18,716 nucleotides of DNA. Source: JAWCQZ01 sp964486625. GTDB lineage: Archaea > Halobacteriota > Syntropharchaeia > JACQPP01. The notes under the pieces were generated by a model. The model was not told the origin of the DNA, searched no databases, and worked only from the letters and a program-made list of their open reading frames with translations. The position numbers were made by a program, and so were the translations under genes. Location of the stretch: positions 1-18,716 of the forward strand of contig CAZANW010000040.1 in the NCBI GenBank assembly GCA_964486625.1. The letters are read 5' to 3'. Position 1 is the stretch's first letter; every line of letters begins with the position of its first letter. Positions 12,895 through 18,716 of the stretch are shown in pieces.

Positions 12895-13062
12895 CCCATC
12901 CCTGCTTTCGAATCCCCTTCGGCGAACCCATTTGGCCACCGAACGGGCCATGGGCCCAATGCCCACCGACGTAGGGCATACCGGGACGCCCCGGGCCCCC
13001 CATCGCTGCATGGAGCACGAGTCCGGCCGCTTCGGGGCGTCCCCTATTCTTCCGGGTGGGGG

Positions 13063-13230
13063 ATGACGGCAAACCTGGCTCCGCCCGGCCGCATCGTCGC
13101 CAAGTACTGGTGCCCCGCCTGCGAGTCGGAACACGTCCACCGGCGGGTCGGGCAGCAGTTGGGGTTCATCGACACCTGCCGCTCCTGCCCGAGATGCGGC
13201 CACAAGAGGCCGATGCTTCGCCTATCGTAG
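13063..13230 (+). CDS. Small zinc-ribbon-like protein
   Basis: 55 residues with two cysteine clusters: CPAC (residues 17-20) and CRSCPRCG (39-46), with a His-containing spacer (EHVHRR). Such paired CxxC knuckles usually bind one zinc, as in archaeal zinc-ribbon proteins involved in nucleic-acid or ribosome functions, but no family is recognised. The ATG at 13063 follows GGGTGGGGG, a weak ribosome binding site; no TATA box lies at the usual distance. The 3' end overlaps the convergent DtxR-family gene by nine bases. Coding status rests on the regular cysteine spacing. Confidence 0.5.
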   Translation: MTANLAPPGRIVAKYWCPACESEHVHRRVGQQLGFIDTCRSCPRCGHKRPMLRLS

Positions 13231-13653
13231 GGCCTCGGCGGCCAGCGGAACTCGCTGGGCCCGGCCCTCAAAATCGGCCGGCAGGCCATCCACGAACTCC
13301 CGGATGCGCTCGATGGTCTCGTTCCGCAACGCGTGCTCCAAGACGCACGCCTCCTCCCGGACCGCGCGCTCCGGGACCCCCACATGGCGCAGGAGCGCCT
13401 GGAGGACCCGATGTCGCTCCTGGATGACCGAGGCCGCGTCCCTCCCCTCGGGGGTCAGGATGACCGGCTCGCACGGGGCGTAGATGACGAGCCCGCGGCT
13501 CCCCAGTTTCTGGAGCATCTCGGTCACCGACGAGCGCGAGACCCCAAGGTGTTCGGCGAGTTCCGAGCAGCGGGCGAACCCGCGCTCCCCCGAGACCCGG
13601 AGGATGGCCTCCAGGTAGTGCTCCATCCTCTGGCTCAGGTCGGCGCGGCTCAC
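13222..13653 (-). CDS. DtxR-family metal-dependent transcriptional regulator (second copy)
   Basis: 143-residue regulator of the DtxR/IdeR type. The winged helix starts at MEHYLEAILRV (residues 10-20), with recognition region CSELAEHLGVSRSSVTEMLQ (29-48) and wing VIYAPCEPVILTPEG (56-70). In the dimerisation domain, RHRVLQALL (80-88) and CVLEHAL (103-109) hold the ligands His81, Cys103, Glu106 and His107. The CxxEH arrangement matches the primary iron site of DtxR more than the ExxEH of MntR, so iron sensing is likely. There is no SH3-like domain. The GTG at 13653 is preceded by GGAGG at four bases; ATG 13626 would cut into the first helix. Likely targets are the iron genes upstream on the map. 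Confidence 0.88.
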   Translation of the reverse strand: MSRADLSQRMEHYLEAILRVSGERGFARCSELAEHLGVSRSSVTEMLQKLGSRGLVIYAPCEPVILTPEGRDAASVIQERHRVLQALLRHVGVPERAVREEACVLEHALRNETIERIREFVDGLPADFEGRAQRVPLAAEALR

Positions 13654-13702
13654 GGGGCCTCCGGGGCGGGAATGGATTCGCGCTCGGGAGCCTGTTTCAT
13701 CG

Positions 13703-13710
13703 CTTTAAAT
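13703..13710 (-). promoter_or_regulatory. TATA box of the second DtxR-family regulator
   Basis: The minus strand reads ATTTAAAG. A start near 13680 leaves a 27-base leader with the GGAGG ribosome binding site. CTTTAA (13703-13708) and TTAAAG (13729-13734) form a spaced inverted repeat over the box that could serve autoregulation. Confidence 0.5.
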
Positions 13711-13787
13711 GGTAAAAAGAGTTTTGACTTAAAGTTTCTCCATGTAAAAACCGTTAACACGCTTTTCACACTTTCAGAACAGAGGGA

Positions 13788-14225
13788 CTACCGGCCCGGG
13801 ACAGCGTTGCGGATGGAGGCCGCCACGGCGTCCATCTCCCCGGGCGGCAGGTTGGGCCTGCCCCGGACCATGGTGTGGAGGTTGCCCCACGGGTCCCCCG
13901 CGAAGCGCGGCACGATGTGGACGTGGACGTGCATCACCGCCTGCCCCGCCTCCACGCCGTTGTTCACCATGAGGGTGGTCGAGGGGGCCCCCATCGCCCT
14001 CTGGACCGCCCCCGTGACCCGCGACACCGCCTCGAAGAGGGCGCCCGCGTCCTCGGGTAGCAACTGCTCGACGCGCTCCGTGTGGGCCTTGGAGATGACC
14101 AGGGTGTGCCCCTTCACGAGGGGGAAGGCGTCGAGGAAGGCGAGGGCCCGCGGGGTCTCCAGGACCCTCCGGACGGGACGCTTGCCGGAAGCGATTTCGC
14201 AGAAGACGCAGGGAGCCGCGGCCAT
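13788..14225 (-). CDS. HIT-family nucleotide hydrolase/transferase
   Basis: 145-residue histidine-triad protein. The catalytic motif MHVHVHIVPR (residues 98-107) holds His99, His101 and His103; His101 and His103 flank the nucleophile position of the triad. The zinc-site residues of the Hint-like subgroup are also present: CVFC (Cys6, Cys9), AHTE with His48, and His99. Family members hydrolyse phosphoramidates or dinucleoside polyphosphates such as adenosine 5'-phosphoramidate or Ap4A; the true substrate is unknown. The ATG at 14225 lies 26 bases from the centre of a palindromic TATA element shared with the divergent DJ-1/PfpI gene, so the message is leaderless. It is cytoplasmic. Confidence 0.92.
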   Translation of the reverse strand: MAAAPCVFCEIASGKRPVRRVLETPRALAFLDAFPLVKGHTLVISKAHTERVEQLLPEDAGALFEAVSRVTGAVQRAMGAPSTTLMVNNGVEAGQAVMHVHVHIVPRFAGDPWGNLHTMVRGRPNLPPGEMDAVAASIRNAVPGR

Positions 14226-14242
14226 GGAACCCGGAGCGACGG

Positions 14243-14260
14243 AAGAAGTTAAAACTTCTT
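14243..14260. promoter_or_regulatory. Shared palindromic TATA element for HIT and DJ-1/PfpI genes
   Basis: AAGAAGTT-AA-AACTTCTT is a perfect 18-base palindrome with a TTTTAA/TTAAAA core. Its centre (14251-14252) lies 26 bases from each of the two divergent start codons (14225 on minus, 14277 on plus). Both transcripts would start at the A of the ATG. Confidence 0.7.
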
Positions 14261-14276
14261 TCGCACATGTTCGGAG

Positions 14277-14834
14277 ATGGCCCGCGCGCTGGTTCTCCTC
14301 GCGGAAGGCTTCGAGGAGGTGGAGGGGGTGACCATCGTGGACGTCCTCCGGCGCGGGGGCGTCGAGGTCACCACAGCGGCCCTCGCCCCCGGCCCGGTCC
14401 GGGGCTCCCACTCCATCCAGGTGACGCCCGACACGACCCTTGACCACGTGATGGCTGCCGCGGCGGCCTACGACGCCGTCGTCCTCCCCGGGGGCAGCCC
14501 GGGCTACACGAACCTCGCGAAGGATCCGCGGGTCCTCGACATCCTGCGCACGTTCCACCGGGAGCGGAAGACGGTGGCCGCCGTGTGCGCCGCCCCGTGG
14601 GTCCTCCAGTTAGCAGGAGTCCTCGACGGAAAGAGGGCGACCATCCACCCCTCCCTCCGGGCCGGGTTGAAGGCCGCGACCCACGTGGAATCGCCGGTGG
14701 TGGAGGACGGGACCGTTGTGACCAGCCAGGGCGCCGGGACCGCCATGGCCTTCGCGCTGAAATTGGTGGAAAGGCTCGCGGGCCCGGAGAAAGCGAGAGA
14801 GGTCGCGGAGCGCCTGGTGTTCAGGTCAGCCTAG
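14277..14834 (+). CDS. DJ-1/PfpI-family protein
   Basis: 185-residue flavodoxin-like protein of the DJ-1/ThiJ/PfpI superfamily. Seen: LLAEGFEEVEGVTIVDVLRR (residues 7-26) with Glu16 at the DJ-1 Glu18 position, VVLPGGSPG (68-76), the nucleophile elbow AVCAAPWVL with Cys104, and HP at 124-125 matching the DJ-1 His126 position. Length and motif order match DJ-1/YajL more than the hexameric PfpI protease. Proposed activities in the family are glyoxalase III-type and protein or nucleotide deglycation, or oxidative-stress sensing through the cysteine; which applies here is unknown. It is leaderless from the shared palindromic TATA element. Its 3' end overlaps the convergent coiled-coil gene by 14 bases. 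Confidence 0.9.
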   Translation: MARALVLLAEGFEEVEGVTIVDVLRRGGVEVTTAALAPGPVRGSHSIQVTPDTTLDHVMAAAAAYDAVVLPGGSPGYTNLAKDPRVLDILRTFHRERKTVAAVCAAPWVLQLAGVLDGKRATIHPSLRAGLKAATHVESPVVEDGTVVTSQGAGTAMAFALKLVERLAGPEKAREVAERLVFRSA

Positions 14835-15192
14835 CGGCAGCGGCCTCGAGGATGGAGGCTGACCCGTCAAGGTTGGCCTTCGCCTCGCCGACCGCGGAAG
14901 CGGGGGTCGTGTCCCGGGCGGTCCGGGCCGCCTTCCGCGCCTCGTCGGCCAGGTCGGCCCGGCCCGCCGCCCGGAGGCGCTCCTCCAGGGCCGCGCACTC
15001 CTGGCGGAAGGACTTCAGGATGGCGTTCACGTTCTCGTACAACGGGATGGATTCCCGGGTCCGGCCCCCGAAGGTCGCGGACTCGTCCTCCTCGAACTCG
15101 ATGGGCTCCAGAATCTGCTCGATGACGAACCGGGGGAAGAACTGCGCCACGTCCCGCATCCGCTTCTGCAGTTTGGCGATGTCTTCGGACAC
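14821..15192 (-). CDS. Uncharacterised coiled-coil protein divergent from ABCE1
   Basis: 123-residue acidic protein that I cannot assign to a family. Residues 1-30 (IAKLQKRMRDVAQFFPRFVIEQILEPI) and 52-92 are helical with heptad-like spacing; an acidic linker (EFEEDESATF) and a Ser/Ala-rich helix at the C-terminus complete it. No signal peptide, membrane helix or cysteine cluster is present. The GTG at 15192 is exactly 26 bases downstream of CATTTAACG, so a leaderless GTG start is well supported, which argues that the ORF is real. Its start region faces the ABCE1 gene, with 144 bases between the two start codons. Confidence 0.65.
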   Translation of the reverse strand: MSEDIAKLQKRMRDVAQFFPRFVIEQILEPIEFEEDESATFGGRTRESIPLYENVNAILKSFRQECAALEERLRAAGRADLADEARKAARTARDTTPASAVGEAKANLDGSASILEAAAARLT

Positions 15193-15214
15193 GTTCCAGG
15201 CGTGGCGATTCGGC

Positions 15215-15222
15215 GTTAAATG
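15215..15222 (-). promoter_or_regulatory. TATA box of the coiled-coil gene
   Basis: The minus strand reads CATTTAAC, centred 26 bases upstream of the GTG at 15192. Confidence 0.55.
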
Positions 15223-15225
15223 GAT

Positions 15226-15239
15226 TTCGAAAGGTATTT
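15226..15239 (+). promoter_or_regulatory. Possible BRE/TATA for ABCE1
   Basis: CGAAAGGTATTTCA resembles a BRE followed by a TATA-like GTATTT. It would start a transcript near 15262, giving a leader of about 75 bases before ATG 15337, unlike the leaderless neighbours. Confidence 0.35.
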
Positions 15240-15336
15240 CACGGCGGGCGCCGGAGGTCGGCAGAATGGACCGCAGCCCCCCGTCCGACCCCGCCGGGTT
15301 CCACTAGTTCAGGGAGGCACAGGTCCGCGAGGCGCC

Positions 15337-17070
15337 ATGGCATTGAGGATTGCGATCGTCGAGCGGGACTCCTGCCAGCCGAAGAAGTGCGCCCATGAGT
15401 GCCACGACTTCTGCCCGCCCGTCCTGAACGGCCAGGAGTGCGTGACCTTCGACGCCGAGACCGGCAAGGCCGTCATCTCCGAGGAGTTGTGCATCGGCTG
15501 CGGAATCTGCGTGAAGAAGTGCCCCTTCGACGCGATTCTCATCGAGAACCTGCCCCACATGCGGCCGGAGGACGAGGTCCACCGCTACGGAATCAACCAG
15601 TTCGCCCTCTTCGGCCTCTTCGTCCCCGCGGCGGGAAAGGTCACCGGCGTCCTCGGGCCGAACGGGACGGGCAAGACGACCGCGGTGAAGATTCTCCTCG
15701 GCCGGTTGCGCCCGAACCTCGGGCGGCCCGACGCGACGTGGGACGACGTGCTGCGCCACTTCAAGGGGACCGAGACCCAGCGGTTCCTCCAGCGGGTCCT
15801 GCGGAACGAGGTCGCGGTCTCCTACAAGCCCCAGGACCTCTCCGCCGACCTCGGCGGGGTCCGTGCCGACCTGGCCGCGGCCCTCGACGTGGACCCCTCG
15901 AAGCCCGCGGACGCGCTCAGCGGCGGGGAGCGGCAGCGGCTCGCCATCGCCGCCTGCCTCGGGCGGGAGGCCGACCTCTACGTCCTGGACGAAATCACCC
16001 CCTACCTCGACATCTTCCAGCGGATGCGGGTGGCCCGCCTCCTGCGGGAGGTGGCGGAGCGGGGCAGGAGCCTCCTCGTGGTGGACCACGACCTCGCGGT
16101 CCTCGACGCGGTCTCCGACACGCTCCACGTCCTCTACGGGACCCCCGGGGCCTTCGGGTCGGCCACCGGGGCCAAGACGCCGAGGACCGGCATCAACGAG
16201 TATCTCGACGGCCACATGCGGGCCGAGAACGTCCGCATCCGGGCCGAGCCCATCAAGTTCGAGGCGAAGAACCCGTCAGAGGGGGACGCCGGGGACGTGC
16301 TGGCCCATTTCGGCCCCTTCGGCAAAAGATACGGAAACTACCGTCTGGAGGTCGGCTCCGGCGAAATCCGGAAGTCGGAGGTCGTCGGCATCCTCGGCCC
16401 CAACGCCATCGGCAAGTCCACGTTCGCCCGCATCCTGGCGGGGGTCGCGGAGCCGGACGAAGGGAAGCCCCTCGACGAACCCCTGAAAATCGCATACAAG
16501 CCGCAATACCTCAAGGTGGACGTCGAGATGTCGGTCCGGGAGTTCCTCCACAACCTCTCGTCGGAGCGGGGCCGGGACGACCTCTTCGATGCCGGCGTCC
16601 TCCGGCCCCTGACGATTGACCGCCTCATGGAGCGGCCCGTGACAGCCCTGAGCGGCGGGGAACTCCAGCGGGTCGCCATCGCGGGCTGCCTCGCGCGCGA
16701 CGCCGACCTCTACCTCCTCGACGAGCCGAGCGCCCACTTGGACGTGGAGCAGCGGATGGTGGCGGCGAAAATCCTGCGGCGGTTCTCGAAGGAGAACGCC
16801 AAGCCGGTGATGGTGGTGGACCACGACATCTACCTCATGGACCTGCTGAGCGACCGGCTCATCGTGTTCTCCGGGACCCCCGGGAGGGAGGGGCGGGCCG
16901 AGGGGCCGTTCCCGATGAGGGAGGGGATGAACCGGTTCCTGTCGCAACTCGGGGTGACGTTCCGGCGGGACCCGACCGGGAGGCCGAGAATCAACACGCC
17001 GGGGTCGAGGAAGGATAGGGCGCAGAGGGAGGCGGGGGAATACTACTACGAGGTTCCGGAGGAGGAGTAG
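15337..17070 (+). CDS. abce1: Ribosome-recycling ATPase ABCE1/Rli1
   Basis: 577 residues, near the usual archaeal length of about 590. The protein splits post-termination ribosomes together with aRF1/aPelota. Domains in order: an N-terminal iron-sulfur domain with CQPKKCAHECHDFCP (Cys13, 18, 22, 26) and CIGCGICVKKCP (Cys52, 55, 58, 62), which bind two [4Fe-4S] clusters; NBD1 with Walker A GPNGTGKTT (107-115), signature LSGGERQR (194-201) and Walker B YVLDEITPYLD (215-225); NBD2 with GPNAIGKST (354-362), LSGGELQR (438-445) and YLLDEPSAHLD (459-469). NBD1 reads DEIT where NBD2 has the common DEPS; the catalytic Glu219 is kept. ATG 15337 was chosen because MALRIAIVERDSC is the family N-terminus; the GAGG at 15329-15332 is a modest ribosome binding site. 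Confidence 0.97.
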   Translation: MALRIAIVERDSCQPKKCAHECHDFCPPVLNGQECVTFDAETGKAVISEELCIGCGICVKKCPFDAILIENLPHMRPEDEVHRYGINQFALFGLFVPAAGKVTGVLGPNGTGKTTAVKILLGRLRPNLGRPDATWDDVLRHFKGTETQRFLQRVLRNEVAVSYKPQDLSADLGGVRADLAAALDVDPSKPADALSGGERQRLAIAACLGREADLYVLDEITPYLDIFQRMRVARLLREVAERGRSLLVVDHDLAVLDAVSDTLHVLYGTPGAFGSATGAKTPRTGINEYLDGHMRAENVRIRAEPIKFEAKNPSEGDAGDVLAHFGPFGKRYGNYRLEVGSGEIRKSEVVGILGPNAIGKSTFARILAGVAEPDEGKPLDEPLKIAYKPQYLKVDVEMSVREFLHNLSSERGRDDLFDAGVLRPLTIDRLMERPVTALSGGELQRVAIAGCLARDADLYLLDEPSAHLDVEQRMVAAKILRRFSKENAKPVMVVDHDIYLMDLLSDRLIVFSGTPGREGRAEGPFPMREGMNRFLSQLGVTFRRDPTGRPRINTPGSRKDRAQREAGEYYYEVPEEE

Positions 17071-17117
17071 GCGATTACTACCAGAAAAACTTCAATCATC
17101 TTCCGATTCAATCGCGC

Positions 17118-17125
17118 CATTTAAG
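17118..17125 (+). promoter_or_regulatory. TATA box of the PGF-CTERM surface protein gene
   Basis: CATTTAAG is centred about 27 bases before the ATG at 17150, predicting a leaderless transcript. The 79-base gap after ABCE1 also contains GCGATT (17071-17076) and AATCGC (17110-17115), a widely spaced inverted repeat of unclear meaning. Confidence 0.55.
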
Positions 17126-17149
17126 CCAGCAGTTGAGTTTTAGCTTCAG

Positions 17150-18178
17150 ATGCGGGTCCGAATAGTCGCCCTCACCTTGCTCCTGACCCCATCGTCCCAG
17201 GCGTTGGCCCAATCGCCCCTCCCCTACTGCAGCTATTCAGTATCACTGACCTTGACGACCTCTTCGCCGACCTTGACGGGCCCTTCGGACATCCCGTTGG
17301 AAGCGCTGAACTTCAACTCCGAAGGCGCCTTGTCACCCTACCCCACTGCCACGATTGCCGCCATCAACCTAAAGGCCGATACGTCCTCCGGCTGCAAAGA
17401 CCCGGGCTGGTGCGTTTCAAGCGCGACTCCGTGGATTCATGCAAAGGCCGAGAAACCAAGTCCGGGAGGGATTGATGAATATCTACGATACGGCGCCGGA
17501 TGCAGCGGTCTCGGTATAATCGGTTCATATGTGCCGAAACCCGGATACATCAGTGTCTCGGTCGATGCGAATCCTCAGGGGTTTCGAAGCGGTGAAGTGA
17601 AGATTACGAGTTCCGCGACCGGCGGCGTCATAAGGGTCATCCAAGTGAACCAGACGGGACCGGGTGGCTGCGCATACTCTCCCTCCCTGTTTTCTCGTTC
17701 TGGTGGGACGTTGTTCCAGGCTGGAAACGACGGAGGCACCATCTCGGTAATCTCAACGCCGGGTTGTCCTTGGAAACTCACGAGCGATACATCTTGGATT
17801 ACGTTGAGCAATACGTACACAAAATTGGAATCGGGAGCGGTGACTTTTGATGTCTTGCCAAACCCGGACCCCGGTTCCCGAACCGGAGTGGTGACGCTGG
17901 TGGGCCATGAGAAGGCTGTGCCCATCACCATCGCTCAAGCGGGTGCCAGCGGAGCCGCTGGCGCATCTGCCTCGACACCAACCCCATCTCCAAGCCAATC
18001 TCCACCCGAAAGTCCGGTCCCGTCTCCCAGCCCCGCGCCGTCCTTCTCGCCCACACCTTCTCAAACGCCAACGGCCATCTCATCGCCCACCCCTCTCCCC
18101 GTTCGGTCGCCGGGGTTCGAGGCAATCCTGGTTCTGGGGACCCTCGTTGCAGCCTTGTTTCTGCAACGGCGACCCTGA
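17150..18178 (+). CDS. Secreted surface protein with BACON-like domains and PGF-CTERM sorting signal
   Basis: 342 residues. The signal peptide is residues 1-20 (ending ALA). Two Ig-like, BACON-type beta domains follow. The second is clear: CAYSPSLFSRSGG (174-186), CPWKLTSDTSWITLS (206-220), RTGVVTLVG (244-252) and ITIAQAG (259-265). The first (27-170) has the same plan with Cys-rich insertions. A Pro/Ser/Thr-rich stalk (266-318), probably glycosylated, leads to PGFEAILVLGTLVAALFLQRR (321-341), the PGF motif, helix and basic tail of a PGF-CTERM signal, which archaeosortase A cleaves and lipid-anchors. By eye GC is lower and codon use differs from neighbours such as ABCE1. BACON-like domains are mainly bacterial, suggesting acquisition of the ectodomain. 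The ligand, perhaps carbohydrate or mucin-like, is unknown. It is cell-surface, with a leaderless start. Confidence 0.85.
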   Translation: MRVRIVALTLLLTPSSQALAQSPLPYCSYSVSLTLTTSSPTLTGPSDIPLEALNFNSEGALSPYPTATIAAINLKADTSSGCKDPGWCVSSATPWIHAKAEKPSPGGIDEYLRYGAGCSGLGIIGSYVPKPGYISVSVDANPQGFRSGEVKITSSATGGVIRVIQVNQTGPGGCAYSPSLFSRSGGTLFQAGNDGGTISVISTPGCPWKLTSDTSWITLSNTYTKLESGAVTFDVLPNPDPGSRTGVVTLVGHEKAVPITIAQAGASGAAGASASTPTPSPSQSPPESPVPSPSPAPSFSPTPSQTPTAISSPTPLPVRSPGFEAILVLGTLVAALFLQRRP

Positions 18179-18182
18179 ACCG

Positions 18183-18716
18183 TCAAACCTCCAAAAATTT
18201 CCTTCTCGCCTTCTCGAAGAACGGCGTCTCCAGCCTCACGAACCTCGCGGGCCGGTCCGACCGCGACACCGTCAGCGTCTCCGTCCCCTTCAGCCGCGCC
18301 GAGACGACCCCGTCCACGCTCACGGTGGCCGGCTCGCCGACCCGGACCGAGATGGTGCTCTCCGGGTGGACGAGGATGGGCCGGGCGGTGAGAGTGAAGG
18401 CCGCCAGCGGCACGAGGAGTATCGCCTCCAGCCTCGGGTCCACGATGGGGCCCCCCGCGCTCATGGCGTAGGCGGTCGAGCCCGTGGGGGTCGCGAAGAT
18501 GAGGCCGTCGGCCCGGAGGTGGGGGAGGTCGCGGCCGTCCACCGCCACGTTGAGGTGGAGCATCCGGCCCGGGGCGGCCGTCAGGATGACCGACTCGTTC
18601 ATGGCGGGCGGCAGGGGTCTCCGGCCCGCCCGCGTGTCGAGCCGCATCCGCTCCTCGACCCGGAAGCCTGCGAGGAGGGCGCGGAGGCGCTCCTCCAGCC
18701 CCGCGGGAGCCACGTC
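18183..18716 (-). CDS. nadK: NAD kinase, C-terminal part (runs off the window)
   Basis: Only the last 177 residues are present; the frame stays open to the window edge and the N-terminal part with the GGDG motif lies outside. The visible part has the MNES (NE/D) motif and the hallmark GLIFATPTGSTAYAMSAGGP segment that binds NAD, followed by the RPI and VSVDG beta-rich C-terminus. NAD kinase phosphorylates NAD to NADP with ATP or polyphosphate. The gene converges on the surface-protein gene with four bases between the stops. Some archaeal NAD kinases are fused to an inositol-phosphatase-like domain; whether this one is cannot be seen. Confidence 0.93.
   Translation of the reverse strand, partial: DVAPAGLEERLRALLAGFRVEERMRLDTRAGRRPLPPAMNESVILTAAPGRMLHLNVAVDGRDLPHLRADGLIFATPTGSTAYAMSAGGPIVDPRLEAILLVPLAAFTLTARPILVHPESTISVRVGEPATVSVDGVVSARLKGTETLTVSRSDRPARFVRLETPFFEKARRKFLEV

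Larger units (their letters stand above)
12837..13062. other. Intergenic region without a supported gene
   Basis: Besides the TATA-like box and palindrome described separately, the stretch contains GGGCCATGGGCCC near 12946-12958 and several short ORFs on both strands. None has a recognisable product, a convincing start signal or typical composition. Confidence 0.4.

Noticed and set aside
12855..12960. tRNA-like sequence on the minus strand (A-box-like TGGCCAAATGG and T-loop-like GATTCGAAAGC words)
   Set aside because: The two words are too close, the expected D, T and acceptor stems do not pair, and no anticodon arm can be drawn.
15220..15336. 39-residue N-terminal extension of ABCE1
   Set aside because: The family starts at MALRIAIVERDSC, and the extension overlaps the promoter region of the divergent gene.
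1..18716. CRISPR arrays, insertion sequences, toxin-antitoxin or defence genes
   Set aside because: No regularly spaced repeats, transposase, nuclease or toxin-like products were found on either strand.

Overview
The window looks like archaeal chromosome of high GC content. The signs are an ABCE1/Rli1 ribosome-recycling ATPase, an archaeal HemK-type methyltransferase, a tRNA-Cys(GCA) without encoded CCA, a secreted protein ending in a PGF-CTERM sorting signal, DtxR-family regulators, and many start codons lying about 26 bases downstream of a TATA-like box, as in leaderless archaeal transcripts. A euryarchaeal lineage such as Thermoplasmatota fits best, but that placement is inference; no rRNA or other phylogenetic marker was compared.

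Layout. Bases 1-2030 hold a HemK-like methyltransferase (+) converging with and overlapping a GT4-type glycosyltransferase (-), followed by an imperfect palindromic element. Bases 2040-4310 hold a 44-residue membrane microprotein with a textbook TATA box and Shine-Dalgarno, an amidohydrolase/extended-SDR gene pair (-), and a 47-base tandem repeat with hairpins. Bases 4310-6690 hold carA with a small membrane protein behind it (-), and a divergent ArsA/Get3-like ATPase (+). Bases 6690-7435 hold two twin hairpins, tRNA-Cys and a DtxR-family regulator. Bases 7451-12836 form an iron-related block on the minus strand: a ferritin-like protein, then a run of lipoprotein, membrane-anchored helical protein, FTR1 permease and hydantoinase A/oxoprolinase-like ATPase. 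Bases 13063-13653 hold a small zinc-ribbon ORF and a second DtxR-family regulator. Bases 13788-15192 hold a HIT hydrolase and a DJ-1/PfpI protein fired from one shared palindromic TATA element, then an uncharacterised coiled-coil protein. Bases 15337-18716 hold ABCE1, a PGF-CTERM surface protein of bacterial look and lower GC, and the 3' part of an NAD kinase.

Working together. The strongest functional unit is iron handling. FTR1 is encoded directly behind two exported helical proteins that appear to carry copies of FTR1's own N-terminal extracytoplasmic domain. A ferritin-like gene lies just upstream, and two DtxR-type metal-dependent regulators flank the block. A 17-base palindrome upstream of the ferritin-like gene has the geometry of a DtxR/IdeR operator. 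The remaining genes are mostly housekeeping (translation termination and recycling, pyrimidine/arginine precursor synthesis, NADP synthesis). Several of the accessory enzymes lack residues that define their families, and these are the most useful leads.
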